55,047 nucleotides of DNA. Origin: Pseudomonas putida (lineage in GTDB: Bacteria; Pseudomonadota; Gammaproteobacteria; Pseudomonadales; Pseudomonadaceae). The notes under the pieces are model-generated. The model did no database searches. It worked only from the letters and a program-made list of their open reading frames with translations, and had not been told where the DNA came from. A program made the position numbers and the translations under genes. Below are positions 15,816-25,158 of the stretch, piece by piece. How positions within the stretch are numbered: the stretch's first letter is position 1; every line of letters starts with the position of its first letter. The DNA lies in the NCBI RefSeq assembly GCF_001941965.1, contig NZ_MKZO01000037.1, forward strand, positions 1 to 55,047, read 5' to 3'.

Positions 15816-17039
15816 ATGACCACACCTGCCGTTTCCGCCCATTACGACCTCCGCCAGCCGGATGCCCATGTCATCCGCGACGATGCCGAAGCCATCGCCG
15901 TCGCCCAGCGCATCGCCGCCTTGCTCCGCGAAGGCGCCGCCGAGCGCGACCGCCAGCGCCGGGTGCCCGCCGATGTAGTCGATGCCTTCTCCAACAGCGG
16001 CCTGTGGGGTATCACGGTGCCTCGCAGCCATGGCGGCGCCGAAGTGTCCTTCGCCACCCTGGCCCGGGTGATCGCCATCGTCTCCGCCGCCGACCCGTCC
16101 CTTGGCCAGATCCCGCAGAACCACTATTGCTTGCTGGAAGACATCCGCCTGCAAGGCACAGAGGAGCAGAAGAGCTTCTTCTTCGACCTGGTGCTCAAGG
16201 GCCATCGCTTCGCCAATGCCCTGTCGGAAACCGGCGGCAAAACCGTGGTCGATATCCAGACCCGCCTGGTCGCTGAAGACGAGGGTTACCGCATCGACGG
16301 GCGCAAGGGCTACTGCACCGGCTCGCTCTACGCCCACTGGATCGGCGTGCTGGCCCTCGACGCAGAGGACCGCGCGCACCTGGCCTTCGTCGAGCGTGGC
16401 ACCCCGGGCCTGGTGGTGGTCGACGACTGGGACAGCATCGGCCAGCGCACCACCTCCAGTGGTACGGTGATCGCCGATGGCCTGCGCGTTCCGGCGTTCA
16501 ACCTGTTCCCCAGCTACCGCTCCTATGAAGTGCCGACCCTGGCCGGCCCGTTCGCCCAACTGACCACCGCCGCCATCGACGCCGGTATCGGCCGTGCTGC
16601 GCTGGACGACACCATCGCCTTCGTTCGCGAGCATGCCCGGCCGTGGGTTGATGCCCAGGTGGAGAAGGCTGGGGATGATCCGCTGACCATCATCCAGATC
16701 GGCTCACTGGAGATCCGCCAGGAAGCCGCCGAAGCCTTGCTGGAGCGCGCTGGGTGGGTACTGGATGCTGCCAAGCCGAGTCCTGACGAAGACAATGTCG
16801 CCGCCGCCTCGGTAGCCGTGGCCAAGGCCAAGGTGCTCACCACCGAAGCCGCCATCGAAGCCAGCAACCGCCTGTTCGAGCTGGGCGGCACCCGCTCTTC
16901 CCTGGCCCGGCACAACTTCGACCGCCACTGGCGCAATGCCCGGGTGCACACCCTGCATGACCCGGTGCGCTGGAAATACCACCTGGTCGGCAACTGGGCG
17001 CTGAACGGCATCAAGCCGGCGCGGCACGACTGGAACTAG
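15816..17039 (+). CDS. sfnB: SfnB-family (acyl-CoA-dehydrogenase-like) flavin monooxygenase
   Basis: 407 residues, a soluble flavoprotein of the acyl-CoA dehydrogenase fold: N-terminal helical domain (about 20-130, GLWGITVPRSHGG), central beta domain (about 135-235, ANALSETGGK) and C-terminal helical domain with the DszC/SfnB/MsuC signature NFDRHWRNARVHTLHDPVRW near residue 375. Proteins of this type use reduced flavin from a separate reductase to oxidise sulfur compounds during sulfur limitation. It is a clear paralogue of the msuC product at 25159. It starts an operon and is nine bases from the next gene. The gene symbol rests on family resemblance. Confidence 0.8.
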   Translation: MTTPAVSAHYDLRQPDAHVIRDDAEAIAVAQRIAALLREGAAERDRQRRVPADVVDAFSNSGLWGITVPRSHGGAEVSFATLARVIAIVSAADPSLGQIPQNHYCLLEDIRLQGTEEQKSFFFDLVLKGHRFANALSETGGKTVVDIQTRLVAEDEGYRIDGRKGYCTGSLYAHWIGVLALDAEDRAHLAFVERGTPGLVVVDDWDSIGQRTTSSGTVIADGLRVPAFNLFPSYRSYEVPTLAGPFAQLTTAAIDAGIGRAALDDTIAFVREHARPWVDAQVEKAGDDPLTIIQIGSLEIRQEAAEALLERAGWVLDAAKPSPDEDNVAAASVAVAKAKVLTTEAAIEASNRLFELGGTRSSLARHNFDRHWRNARVHTLHDPVRWKYHLVGNWALNGIKPARHDWN

Positions 17040-17048
17040 GGGGCGGCC

Positions 17049-18422
17049 ATGAGCAAGCAGATCCGCCTCAACGCCTTCGCGATGAACACGGTCGGGCACC
17101 TGTCCCCCGGCCTGTGGCGCCATCCCCGCGACCAGTCGCGGCGCTACACCGATATTCATTACTGGGTGGAGCTGGCGAAAACCCTCGAACGCGGGCGTAT
17201 CGACGGGCTGTTCATCGCCGATGTGCTCGGGGTCTACGACGTCTATGGCGGCAGTGCCGATGCGGCGCTGAGCACCGGGGCGCAGGTGCCGGTCAACGAC
17301 CCGCTGCAACTGGTCCCGGCCATGGCGGCGGCCACCGAGCACCTGGGGTTTGGCGTGACGGCCTCGGTGTCCTTCGAGCATCCGTTTCCCTTCGCCCGGC
17401 GCATGTCCACCCTCGATCACCTGACCCAGGGCCGCGCGGGCTGGAATATCGTCACTTCGTACCTGAGCAGCGGCGCGCGCAATCTCGGCCAGCGCGAGCA
17501 GCTGTCCCATGACCAGCGCTATGCCCTGGCCGAGGAATACCTGCAGGTCTGCTACAAGCTCTGGGAAAGCAGTTGGGAGGAGGGCGCGGTCCGAGCCGAT
17601 CGCGACAGCGGAGTCTATGCCGATCCGGCGAAGGTGCATGGCATCGGGCACGAGGGCGAGTACTTCAAGGTGCCCGGCTTCCACCTCAGCGAGCCGTCGC
17701 CACAGCGTACCCCGGTGCTCTATCAGGCCGGTGCGTCCAGCCGGGGCCGGGCCTTTGCCGCGGCCAACGCCGAATGCGTGTTCGTCGCCGCGCCAAGCAA
17801 GGCGGTGCTGAAGAAGCAGGTGGAGGAGTTCCGTGCGGCAGCCGTCGCTGCCGGGCGCGCCGCCGACGATATCGTCATCCTCGAACAGCTCACGGTGATC
17901 GTCGCCGAGACCGACGAGGCGGCCCTTGCCCGTCTGCGCGAGTACCGCGAGTACGCCAGTGCCACCGGCGCCCTGACCCTGATGTCGGGCTGGACCGGGA
18001 TCGATTTCTCGCAGTACGGCCCGGAGCAGATCCTCAAGGAAGTCCCGAGCGACGCTATCCAGTCGGCAGTGGAAGCCTTCACTCGCGCGGACCCGAACCG
18101 CACCTGGACCACCGCCGAGATCGCCGACTACTGCGCCATTGGCGGCGACGGCCCGGTGCTGGTCGGCTCGGCCCGGACCGTGGCCGACCAGTTGCAGGAA
18201 TGGGTCGAGGCCACCGGCGTGGACGGCTTCAACCTGGCCAGCGTGGTCGCCCCGGAGACCTTCGTCGCCGTGGTCGACCTGTTGGTGCCGGAACTTCAGG
18301 CTCGCGGCCTGTTCAAGCGCGAATACGCCGAAGGCACCCTGCGCCACAAACTGTTCGGCCAGGGTGACCGCCTGCGCGCGCCGCACCCGGTAGCGGCGCT
18401 GCGGCGGGAGCACGGGCAATGA
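17049..18422 (+). CDS. NtaA/SnaA/DszA-family FMNH2-dependent monooxygenase
   Basis: 457 residues, a luciferase-like TIM barrel. Characteristic segments are ARTLERGRIDGLFIADVLG-like text near residue 40 (AKTLERGRIDGLFIAD), TASVSFEHPFPFARRMSTLD, GRAGWNIVTSYL (about 130-142), YFKVPGFHL and LYQAGASSRGR. The family includes dibenzothiophene-sulfone and dimethylsulfide monooxygenases. It would need reduced FMN from a reductase such as the MsuE product. A GGGCGG stretch precedes the ATG, and its stop overlaps metI by four bases. The substrate is not readable from sequence; an organosulfur compound is inferred from the operon. Confidence 0.82.
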   Translation: MSKQIRLNAFAMNTVGHLSPGLWRHPRDQSRRYTDIHYWVELAKTLERGRIDGLFIADVLGVYDVYGGSADAALSTGAQVPVNDPLQLVPAMAAATEHLGFGVTASVSFEHPFPFARRMSTLDHLTQGRAGWNIVTSYLSSGARNLGQREQLSHDQRYALAEEYLQVCYKLWESSWEEGAVRADRDSGVYADPAKVHGIGHEGEYFKVPGFHLSEPSPQRTPVLYQAGASSRGRAFAAANAECVFVAAPSKAVLKKQVEEFRAAAVAAGRAADDIVILEQLTVIVAETDEAALARLREYREYASATGALTLMSGWTGIDFSQYGPEQILKEVPSDAIQSAVEAFTRADPNRTWTTAEIADYCAIGGDGPVLVGSARTVADQLQEWVEATGVDGFNLASVVAPETFVAVVDLLVPELQARGLFKREYAEGTLRHKLFGQGDRLRAPHPVAALRREHGQ

Positions 18423-19084
18423 ACGAGTTGCTGGTCAACCTCAACTGGGGCGAAGTCGGCCAGGCCAGCCTGGAGACCCTGAGCATGCTTGCCGCTGCCC
18501 TGGGATTCACCGTGCTGCTTGGCCTGCCGCTTGGCGTACTGCTTTATCTCACCGGACAGCGCCAGTTGCTCGCCAGCCCTGGCCTGTACCGGGGCATGTC
18601 GCTGGTGGTCAACGTCCTGCGTTCGTTGCCGTTCATCATCCTGCTGATCGTGCTGATTCCGGTCACCACCTTGCTCACCGGCACCTCGCTGGGCGTGCGC
18701 GGCACCATTCCGCCGCTGGTGGTGGGCTGCACGCCGTTCTTCGCCCGGCTGGTGGAAACCGCGCTGCGCGAGGTGGATCGGGGCCTGGTTGAAGCCAGCC
18801 AGGCCATGGGTGGCAGCACCTGGCAGATCATCCGCTACACCCTGTTGCCGGAATCGCGCACCGGGATGATCGCGGCGGTCACGGTGACGGCCATCGTCCT
18901 CGTCGACTACACCGCCATGGCCGGGGTGATCGGCGGTGGCGGGCTGGGCGACCTGGCGATCCGCTTCGGTTACCAGCGCTTCCAGACCGACGTGATGGTG
19001 GTCACCGTGCTCTTGCTGATCCTGCTGGTGCAGGCCCTGCAAATGAGCGGCGACCGCCTGGTGCGGCATTTCACCCGTCGTTGA
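18419..19084 (+). CDS. metI: MetI-type ABC transporter permease
   Basis: 221 residues with five membrane helices (about 18-42, 55-80, 92-108, 150-178, 190-208). The binding-protein-dependent transport signature is EASQAMGGSTWQIIRYTLLPES (about 122-143), which contacts the ATPase. The pattern matches the methionine/D-methionine permease family. It is translationally coupled to the upstream monooxygenase gene (ATGA overlap), so the transporter is part of the sulfur operon and may carry an oxidised or derivatised methionine-like compound. Confidence 0.88.
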   Translation: MNELLVNLNWGEVGQASLETLSMLAAALGFTVLLGLPLGVLLYLTGQRQLLASPGLYRGMSLVVNVLRSLPFIILLIVLIPVTTLLTGTSLGVRGTIPPLVVGCTPFFARLVETALREVDRGLVEASQAMGGSTWQIIRYTLLPESRTGMIAAVTVTAIVLVDYTAMAGVIGGGGLGDLAIRFGYQRFQTDVMVVTVLLLILLVQALQMSGDRLVRHFTRR

Positions 19085-19116
19085 AACACCTTTTTGCCTA
19101 CCTTTGGAGTCAGACC

Positions 19117-19893
19117 ATGTTCAAGCAATCCCTGGCGCTGCTTGCCGCTGCCATCATCAGTTTCTCCGCCCACGCCAATGAAAGGCTCACCGTCGGCGCT
19201 ACCCCGGTGCCCCACGCGGAGATCCTCGAATTCGTCAAACCGGTGCTGGCCAAGGAGGGTGTAGACCTGGATATCAAGGTCTTCACCGACTTCATCCAGC
19301 CCAACCTGCAACTGGCGGAAAAGAACCTCGACGCCAATTACTACCAGTACCGGCCGTTCCTCGATGACTTCAACAAGACCCGCCACACCGACCTGGTGCC
19401 GGTGGTGGGGGTGCATATCGAGCCCTTCGGTGCCTACTCGACGAAGATCAAGGATCTGAAGGACCTGCCGGACGGCGCCAGCGTGGCGATTCCCAATGAC
19501 CCGGTGAATACCGGCCGGGCGCTGGTGCTGTTGCATGAGGCCGGGCTGATCAAGCTCAAGGACCCGAGCAACACTTTGGCGACCCAGCGGGATATCGCCG
19601 AGAACCCGAAGAAACTGAAAATCCGGGAGCTGGAAGGCGCCTTGCTGGCGCGGGCGGTGAACCAGGTGGATTTGGCCTTCGTGTTCGCCAACTACGCGCT
19701 GGAGGCGGGGATCGACACCAGCAGTGCCCTGATCGTCGAGAAGGGCAAGGACCTGTATGTCGAGTACCTGGTGGCGCGGCCGGACAACCTCCAGGACCCG
19801 AGGATCCAGAAGCTGGCCAAGGCGTTGAATACGCCTGAGGTCAGGCAGTTCATCCTGACCCGGTATAAGGGCCAGATCGCCCCGGGGTTCTGA
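19117..19893 (+). CDS. metQ: MetQ/NlpA-type periplasmic substrate-binding protein
   Basis: 258 residues. The signal peptide (about 1-22, SFSAHANE) precedes a type-2 binding fold with the NlpA hallmarks GATPVPHAEILEFVKP, DANYYQYRPFLDDFN, VPVVGVHIEPFGAYS, AIPNDPVNTGRAL and QVDLAFVFANYA. ATG 19117 is chosen because GGAG lies eight bases upstream. Unlike most NlpA proteins, it has no lipobox cysteine at the cleavage site, so it should be a soluble periplasmic protein. Confidence 0.87.
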   Translation: MFKQSLALLAAAIISFSAHANERLTVGATPVPHAEILEFVKPVLAKEGVDLDIKVFTDFIQPNLQLAEKNLDANYYQYRPFLDDFNKTRHTDLVPVVGVHIEPFGAYSTKIKDLKDLPDGASVAIPNDPVNTGRALVLLHEAGLIKLKDPSNTLATQRDIAENPKKLKIRELEGALLARAVNQVDLAFVFANYALEAGIDTSSALIVEKGKDLYVEYLVARPDNLQDPRIQKLAKALNTPEVRQFILTRYKGQIAPGF

Positions 19894-19917
19894 GCCTGAA
19901 TCTTCATCTGCCTTGAG

Positions 19918-20000
19918 GGCCTCATCGCTGGCAAGCCAGCTCCCACAGGGTCCGCGTGCGCCGCTGGACCTGTGGGAGCTGGCTTGCCAGCGATAGGGCC
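19918..20000. repeat. REP pair between metQ and metN
   Basis: Reversed copy 19918-19950 and forward copy to 20000, in the 141-base gap between metQ and metN. It is within what would otherwise be one operon and may lower expression of metN relative to metQ. Confidence 0.9.
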
Positions 20001-20034
20001 CTCAGCAACAACACAACAATCCCGGACCCTCCCC

Positions 20035-21042
20035 ATGACCAGCTTCCCCCCGGAATCCCTCACCACCCACCTGCACCTCCAGGGCATCGGCAAGCGCTAT
20101 GGCAGCCTCACCGCCCTGGCGGAGATCGACCTGCAGATCCATCGTGGCGAGATCTTCGGCATCATTGGCCGCAGTGGCGCCGGCAAGTCCTCCTTGCTGC
20201 GCCTGATCAACCGCCTGGAAACCCCGAGCGCCGGCCAGGTCCTGGTCAACGGCCAGGACATCGCCCGGCTGACCAGCGCCGAACTGCGCCCGCTGCGCCG
20301 CCAGGTGGCGATGATCTTCCAGCACTTCAACCTGCTCGCCACCCGCACCGTCGCCGAGAACATCGAGCTGCCGTTGCAGATGGCAGGTGTCCCGGCGGCG
20401 GAGCGGACGCGCAAGGTGGAGGAATTGCTGCAACTGGTCGGCCTCGGCGAGCGCCGCGATGCGTATCCGGCGCAGCTTTCCGGCGGCCAGAAACAGCGGG
20501 TCGGTATTGCCCGGGCGCTGGTTCTCGACCCGCAGATCCTGCTCTGCGACGAAGCCACCTCGGCCCTCGATCCGGAAAGTACCCAGGCGATCCTGCAACT
20601 GCTGCGGGATATCAACCGGCGCCTCGGACTGACCATCGTGCTGATCACCCATGAGATGGAAGTCATCCGCGATCTCTGCCATCGGGTCGCCGTGCTCGAG
20701 CGCGGGCACGTGGTGGAGCAGGGCGAGGTCTGGCGGGTGTTCGGTGATCCGCAGCATGAGGTCAGCCGGATCCTGCTGGCGCCTTCGGAGCATCGTGAGG
20801 CGGTCGAGGTGGCGGGGGAGCAGGTGCTGGATCTGCACTACACCGGCGAGCATGGGCTGGAGCCGGATCTGGCGGCGCTGAGCAAGGCGCTGCCGGGGTT
20901 GCGGTTGTTGCACGGTGGGGTGGAGCGGATCCAGGGCCGGGCGCTGGGGCGGTTGCGGGTGGCGGTCAAGAGTGGCGATCTCGAGTGCGTTCAGATGCTG
21001 GCAGATCGAGTGGATGAGGTTCAGATTGCGCGTTACTTGTAG
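20035..21042 (+). CDS. metN: MetN-type ABC transporter ATP-binding protein
   Basis: 335 residues. The nucleotide-binding domain (about 13-255) has Walker A GRSGAGKS (45-52), the signature LSGGQKQR, Walker B ILLCDEATSALDPE and the switch histidine in ITHEME. A C-terminal NIL-type regulatory domain (about 260-335) binds methionine in known MetN proteins and closes the transporter. ATG 20035 is chosen because the upstream extension is translated REP sequence. The gene order I-Q-(REP)-N differs from the usual N-I-Q. Confidence 0.88.
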   Translation: MTSFPPESLTTHLHLQGIGKRYGSLTALAEIDLQIHRGEIFGIIGRSGAGKSSLLRLINRLETPSAGQVLVNGQDIARLTSAELRPLRRQVAMIFQHFNLLATRTVAENIELPLQMAGVPAAERTRKVEELLQLVGLGERRDAYPAQLSGGQKQRVGIARALVLDPQILLCDEATSALDPESTQAILQLLRDINRRLGLTIVLITHEMEVIRDLCHRVAVLERGHVVEQGEVWRVFGDPQHEVSRILLAPSEHREAVEVAGEQVLDLHYTGEHGLEPDLAALSKALPGLRLLHGGVERIQGRALGRLRVAVKSGDLECVQMLADRVDEVQIARYL

Positions 21043-21245
21043 GCGGGCGCCGGCAAGCTACGGCTGAATCAAAAAGTCAGACGTTTCTGCTTAATCCTTC
21101 AGATTTGCCCTACTTATTTACCAACGCATTGCTTCCATGATCTGGCTCGATTGGATGGCACCAAATAACGACGAGGCCTACAGCACCCTTGCTATCCATG
21201 TGCAAACCACCAGCAGCGGCCCGTCGCCAGATCTGGAGTAGCTTC

Positions 21246-22172
21246 ATGTCGTTAAAAGATTTCCAGCAAGCCACAGCCTTGGGCCCTGATGCTCTGTTTC
21301 TCCTGGAGGGTGTCACGCTGGATACCCTGCCGGGCAGAGACCATCCACCCAAGCAGATCGTCATCCAGGCCCTGCCTCTGTCAAAAGTCCCGGTGGCCAT
21401 GCGCAAGATGAATTGGCACACCGCGGCAGCCTTGATGCAGCGCTGGTTTGACAGCCCAGCATGGCAAATGCCGGAGGCGTGGAAGGAGGAGAAAACCAGG
21501 CCTGATCCCATGACCCTGACGCGAGCTCATTGCGATGAGGGCATCGTGAAGATGAGTTGGGCGATGGGGTTCGCGCGTTGTCGAGAGGCTGTGTCCCTGG
21601 CAGCGTCAAGGATCCACACGCCGAATGGCGTTCAGCGGCTGAATGACCTTCTGGTGAAGGCCGGATGGGACAGAAAGGCCCCCATCCGGCTCGGTGATTT
21701 GAATGCGACCGCTCGGGTACTCGATGTGACAGCCCAGGTAAACGTTGCGCCGTTAGGGAGTCTGTCCGACCCGCTGGACGATATGTACGGTGCGCTCGGA
21801 CAGGCGATAGTCAAGGTGTGTGTCTCGGGCAGGGCCTTTGTCGAGCAAGAGCCAGGGAACCAGCGCTCGATCGGCTATTTTCAGGTGGAGAGGCTGGGGT
21901 TCTATATCCGGGATCACTATGACTTCAATGGCTTTCAGTTCTTGGGGATCTGGACACAGGACCAGATATTGAACCGCTCTGAATTGATAGAGGTTGCGAC
22001 AGGTGGAAGTGCCCCGATTTTCGAACTCGGTGATACAGCCTTCGCTTCGGTAACAAACGGTGACTTCAGGAAGTATCGGGATAAGGTTGGAATGGGCGGA
22101 GACTTTCTCCTTTACTCCGATGTTCTGTGGGTCGAAACCGACCAGATCATCAACCTGGGACCGGTATCGTGA
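21246..22172 (+). CDS. DUF6402-like protein, candidate secreted effector or accessory protein
   Basis: 308 residues, no signal peptide or membrane helix. Recognisable stretches are MNWHTAAALMQRWFDSPAWQ (about 59-78), an alpha-helical middle (GMVRLND-type text, RLNDLLVKAGWD) and a beta-rich C-terminal half (IGYFQVERLGFYIRDHYDFN, LLYSDVLWVETDQI). This resembles uncharacterised DUF6402 proteins, a family I recall near polymorphic-toxin or type VI genes. Membership needs a profile search. The start at 21246 has TGGAG eight bases upstream. Codon use is visibly less GC-rich than that of the neighbours. The stop overlaps the next gene (GTGA). Confidence 0.55.
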   Translation: MSLKDFQQATALGPDALFLLEGVTLDTLPGRDHPPKQIVIQALPLSKVPVAMRKMNWHTAAALMQRWFDSPAWQMPEAWKEEKTRPDPMTLTRAHCDEGIVKMSWAMGFARCREAVSLAASRIHTPNGVQRLNDLLVKAGWDRKAPIRLGDLNATARVLDVTAQVNVAPLGSLSDPLDDMYGALGQAIVKVCVSGRAFVEQEPGNQRSIGYFQVERLGFYIRDHYDFNGFQFLGIWTQDQILNRSELIEVATGGSAPIFELGDTAFASVTNGDFRKYRDKVGMGGDFLLYSDVLWVETDQIINLGPVS

Positions 22173-22597
22173 ACCGAACTTCCCGAGCTATTGCGCTCGC
22201 CATCGCAATCTCGGCAGCCCTTTGGGCTGCTTCTGGATGGTGGGAAAAAGGCTTGGCGACACAATGGGACGAGATCAGCAGCCCCAACGGCTGCTACCGA
22301 CTGCAAAGTCTGAAGCCGTTCTGGGTTCTGCCCGATATTTTCCATCCCCGTGCAGATCCCAATGAAGATGTTCCAGCACAAAGATGGCCGCTGTGGAAAT
22401 ACCCGGGCTTCTATCGTCTTTACGATAACCGCACGGGAGAGCTGTTAGGGGAAAGCAAGATCTACGACCTGGCTCAGGCCAGTGGAACAATCAACTGGGG
22501 AGTGAGCGGTGAGGTGTATGCCGGGTTGATTCATGTCGGTCCCAATGCTCCAGACTGCATCTATGACCAACCGGTAAAACCAGGGCGCAACCAGTAA
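22169..22597 (+). CDS. Small exported or membrane-anchored protein coupled to the DUF6402-like gene
   Basis: 142 residues from GTG 22169, which overlaps the previous stop by four bases. One hydrophobic segment near the N-terminus (about 6-22, AIALAIAISAALWAASGWW) is a signal anchor or signal peptide. The rest is a compact polar domain (SPNGCYRLQSLKPFWVL, YPGFYRLYDNRTGELLGESK) with two Cys. No family is recognised. The tight coupling is what one would expect of an immunity or partner protein, but the sequence does not prove it. Confidence 0.6.
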   Translation: MNRTSRAIALAIAISAALWAASGWWEKGLATQWDEISSPNGCYRLQSLKPFWVLPDIFHPRADPNEDVPAQRWPLWKYPGFYRLYDNRTGELLGESKIYDLAQASGTINWGVSGEVYAGLIHVGPNAPDCIYDQPVKPGRNQ

Positions 22598-22617
22598 GTA
22601 CAAAGATTCTGCAATCA

Positions 22618-22767
22618 GGCTCATCGCCGGCAATGCAGCTTTCCACAAGGTTTGACGGCATACGCGATACCTGTTGAAGTCCACCCTGCCTGAAAGACTG
22701 GGCGGACTCCCATAGTGACCGTGTGCACCGCGAACCCTGTGGGAGCTGGCTTGCCAGCGATGAGGCC
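22618..22767. repeat. Decayed REP pair
   Basis: A strongly degenerate reversed REP copy (22618-22650, with CATCGCCGGCAATGCAGC) and an intact forward copy (22736-22767) flank about 85 bases of unremarkable sequence in the gap 22598-22848. Confidence 0.7.
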
Positions 22768-22848
22768 AGTGGTTTCACCCCAGATTCAACAGCGTGACGT
22801 CAGGCGTCTCCAGGTGTCCATAGGCCGGACGGCAGCGCAACTCGACCC

Positions 22849-23985
22849 TCATGCCGCCTGCTCCTTGCCCTTCCCCGCACGAATATCGAACGCTCCACCG
22901 GTAAAGGCGCCATCCACGGTGACCTTGCCCTTGCCCGGCAGCAGCGGGAAGACCAGTTCGGCGAAGCGGTAGGCTTCTTCCAGATGCGGATAGCCGGACA
23001 GCACGAAGCTGTCGACACCCAGTTCGGCGTACTCCAGCAGGCGCGCGGCGACAGTCTCGGCATCACCCACCAACGCAGTGCCGGCACCGCCACGCACCAG
23101 GCCAACCCCGGCCCAGAGGTTCGGCGCCACTTCCAGCTTGTTGCGGTCACCGCCATGCAGCGCGGCCATGCGTCGCTGGCCCTCGGAGTCCATCTTCGCG
23201 TAGTTGGCCTGGGCGGCAGCGATGGTGGCGTCGTCGAGGTGGCTGATCAGTTCGTCGGCCGCGGCCCAGGCGGCCTCGTTGGTTTCACGGACGATCACGT
23301 GCAGGCGCACGCCGAAACGTACGCTCCGGCCATGCTTCGCGGCACGGGCTCGCACATCGGCGATCTTTTCGGCCACGGCGGCAGGCGGCTCGCCCCAGGT
23401 CAGGTAGGCATCCACATGCTTGGCCGCCAGTTCATGCGCAGCTGGCGAGGAACCACCGAAGTACAGCGGCGGGTAGGGCTGCTGCACCGCCGGGAAGAAG
23501 TTCTGCGCGCCTTCGACCTTGAGGTGCTTGCCCTCGAAGTCGACGTTCTCGCCCTGCAGCAGGCGGCGCCAGATGGTGAGGAACTCGTCCGAGGCTTCGT
23601 AGCGCTCGTCATGCTTGAGGAACACGCCGTCGGCCGCCAGTTCGGTGGCATCGCCACCGGGCACCACGTTGAGCAGCAGGCGGCCGTTGCTGGCCTGGTC
23701 CAGGGTGGCGGCCTGGCGCGCCGAAGCCGTGGGGTTGCCGAGGGACGTACGCAGCGCCACCAGCAGCTTGATGCGTTGGGTCACTGGCACCAGGCTGGCG
23801 GCGGTGACCCAGGGGTCCAGGCAACTGGCACCGGTGGGAATCAGCAGGCCGTCGTAGCCAAGCTGGTCGGCGGCCACGGCGATCTGGCGCATATAGGCGT
23901 TGGTTGCCGGCCGGCCGCTGGCGGAGGGACCGAGGTAGCGGGTGTCGCCGGAAGTCGGCAGGAACCAGAAAATATCGAGACTCAT
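22849..23985 (-). CDS. msuD: FMNH2-dependent alkanesulfonate monooxygenase (SsuD/MsuD)
   Basis: 378 residues, a luciferase-like TIM barrel. It opens with MSLDIFWFLPTSGDTRYLG and contains RIKLLVALRTS, NGRLLLNVVPGGD, YPPLYFGGSSPAAHELAAKH, WGEPP and the FVLSGYPHLEEAYRFAELV tail, all typical of SsuD and MsuD. It cleaves alkanesulfonates to aldehyde and sulfite with reduced FMN. The genes before it on this strand (msuE, msuC, sfnR) make MsuD (methanesulfonate) the likelier identity than SsuD. There is a 63-base gap after sfnR with AAGGACA before the ATG. Confidence 0.85.
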   Translation of the reverse strand: MSLDIFWFLPTSGDTRYLGPSASGRPATNAYMRQIAVAADQLGYDGLLIPTGASCLDPWVTAASLVPVTQRIKLLVALRTSLGNPTASARQAATLDQASNGRLLLNVVPGGDATELAADGVFLKHDERYEASDEFLTIWRRLLQGENVDFEGKHLKVEGAQNFFPAVQQPYPPLYFGGSSPAAHELAAKHVDAYLTWGEPPAAVAEKIADVRARAAKHGRSVRFGVRLHVIVRETNEAAWAAADELISHLDDATIAAAQANYAKMDSEGQRRMAALHGGDRNKLEVAPNLWAGVGLVRGGAGTALVGDAETVAARLLEYAELGVDSFVLSGYPHLEEAYRFAELVFPLLPGKGKVTVDGAFTGGAFDIRAGKGKEQAA

Positions 23986-24048
23986 TGCAGTGTCCTTGTT
24001 GCCATCGTTGAGTGGTAGGCACGCGTAGCAGGTTCTGTTTCTAGGAAT

Positions 24049-25149
<1,101 letters not shown>

Positions 25150-25158
25150 GGGCGGGCC

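Noticed and set aside
22127..22168. An ATG start for the small protein upstream of GTG 22169
   Set aside because: It would add 14 residues read from the end of the preceding gene, put a polar stretch before the signal segment, and destroy the GTGA coupling.
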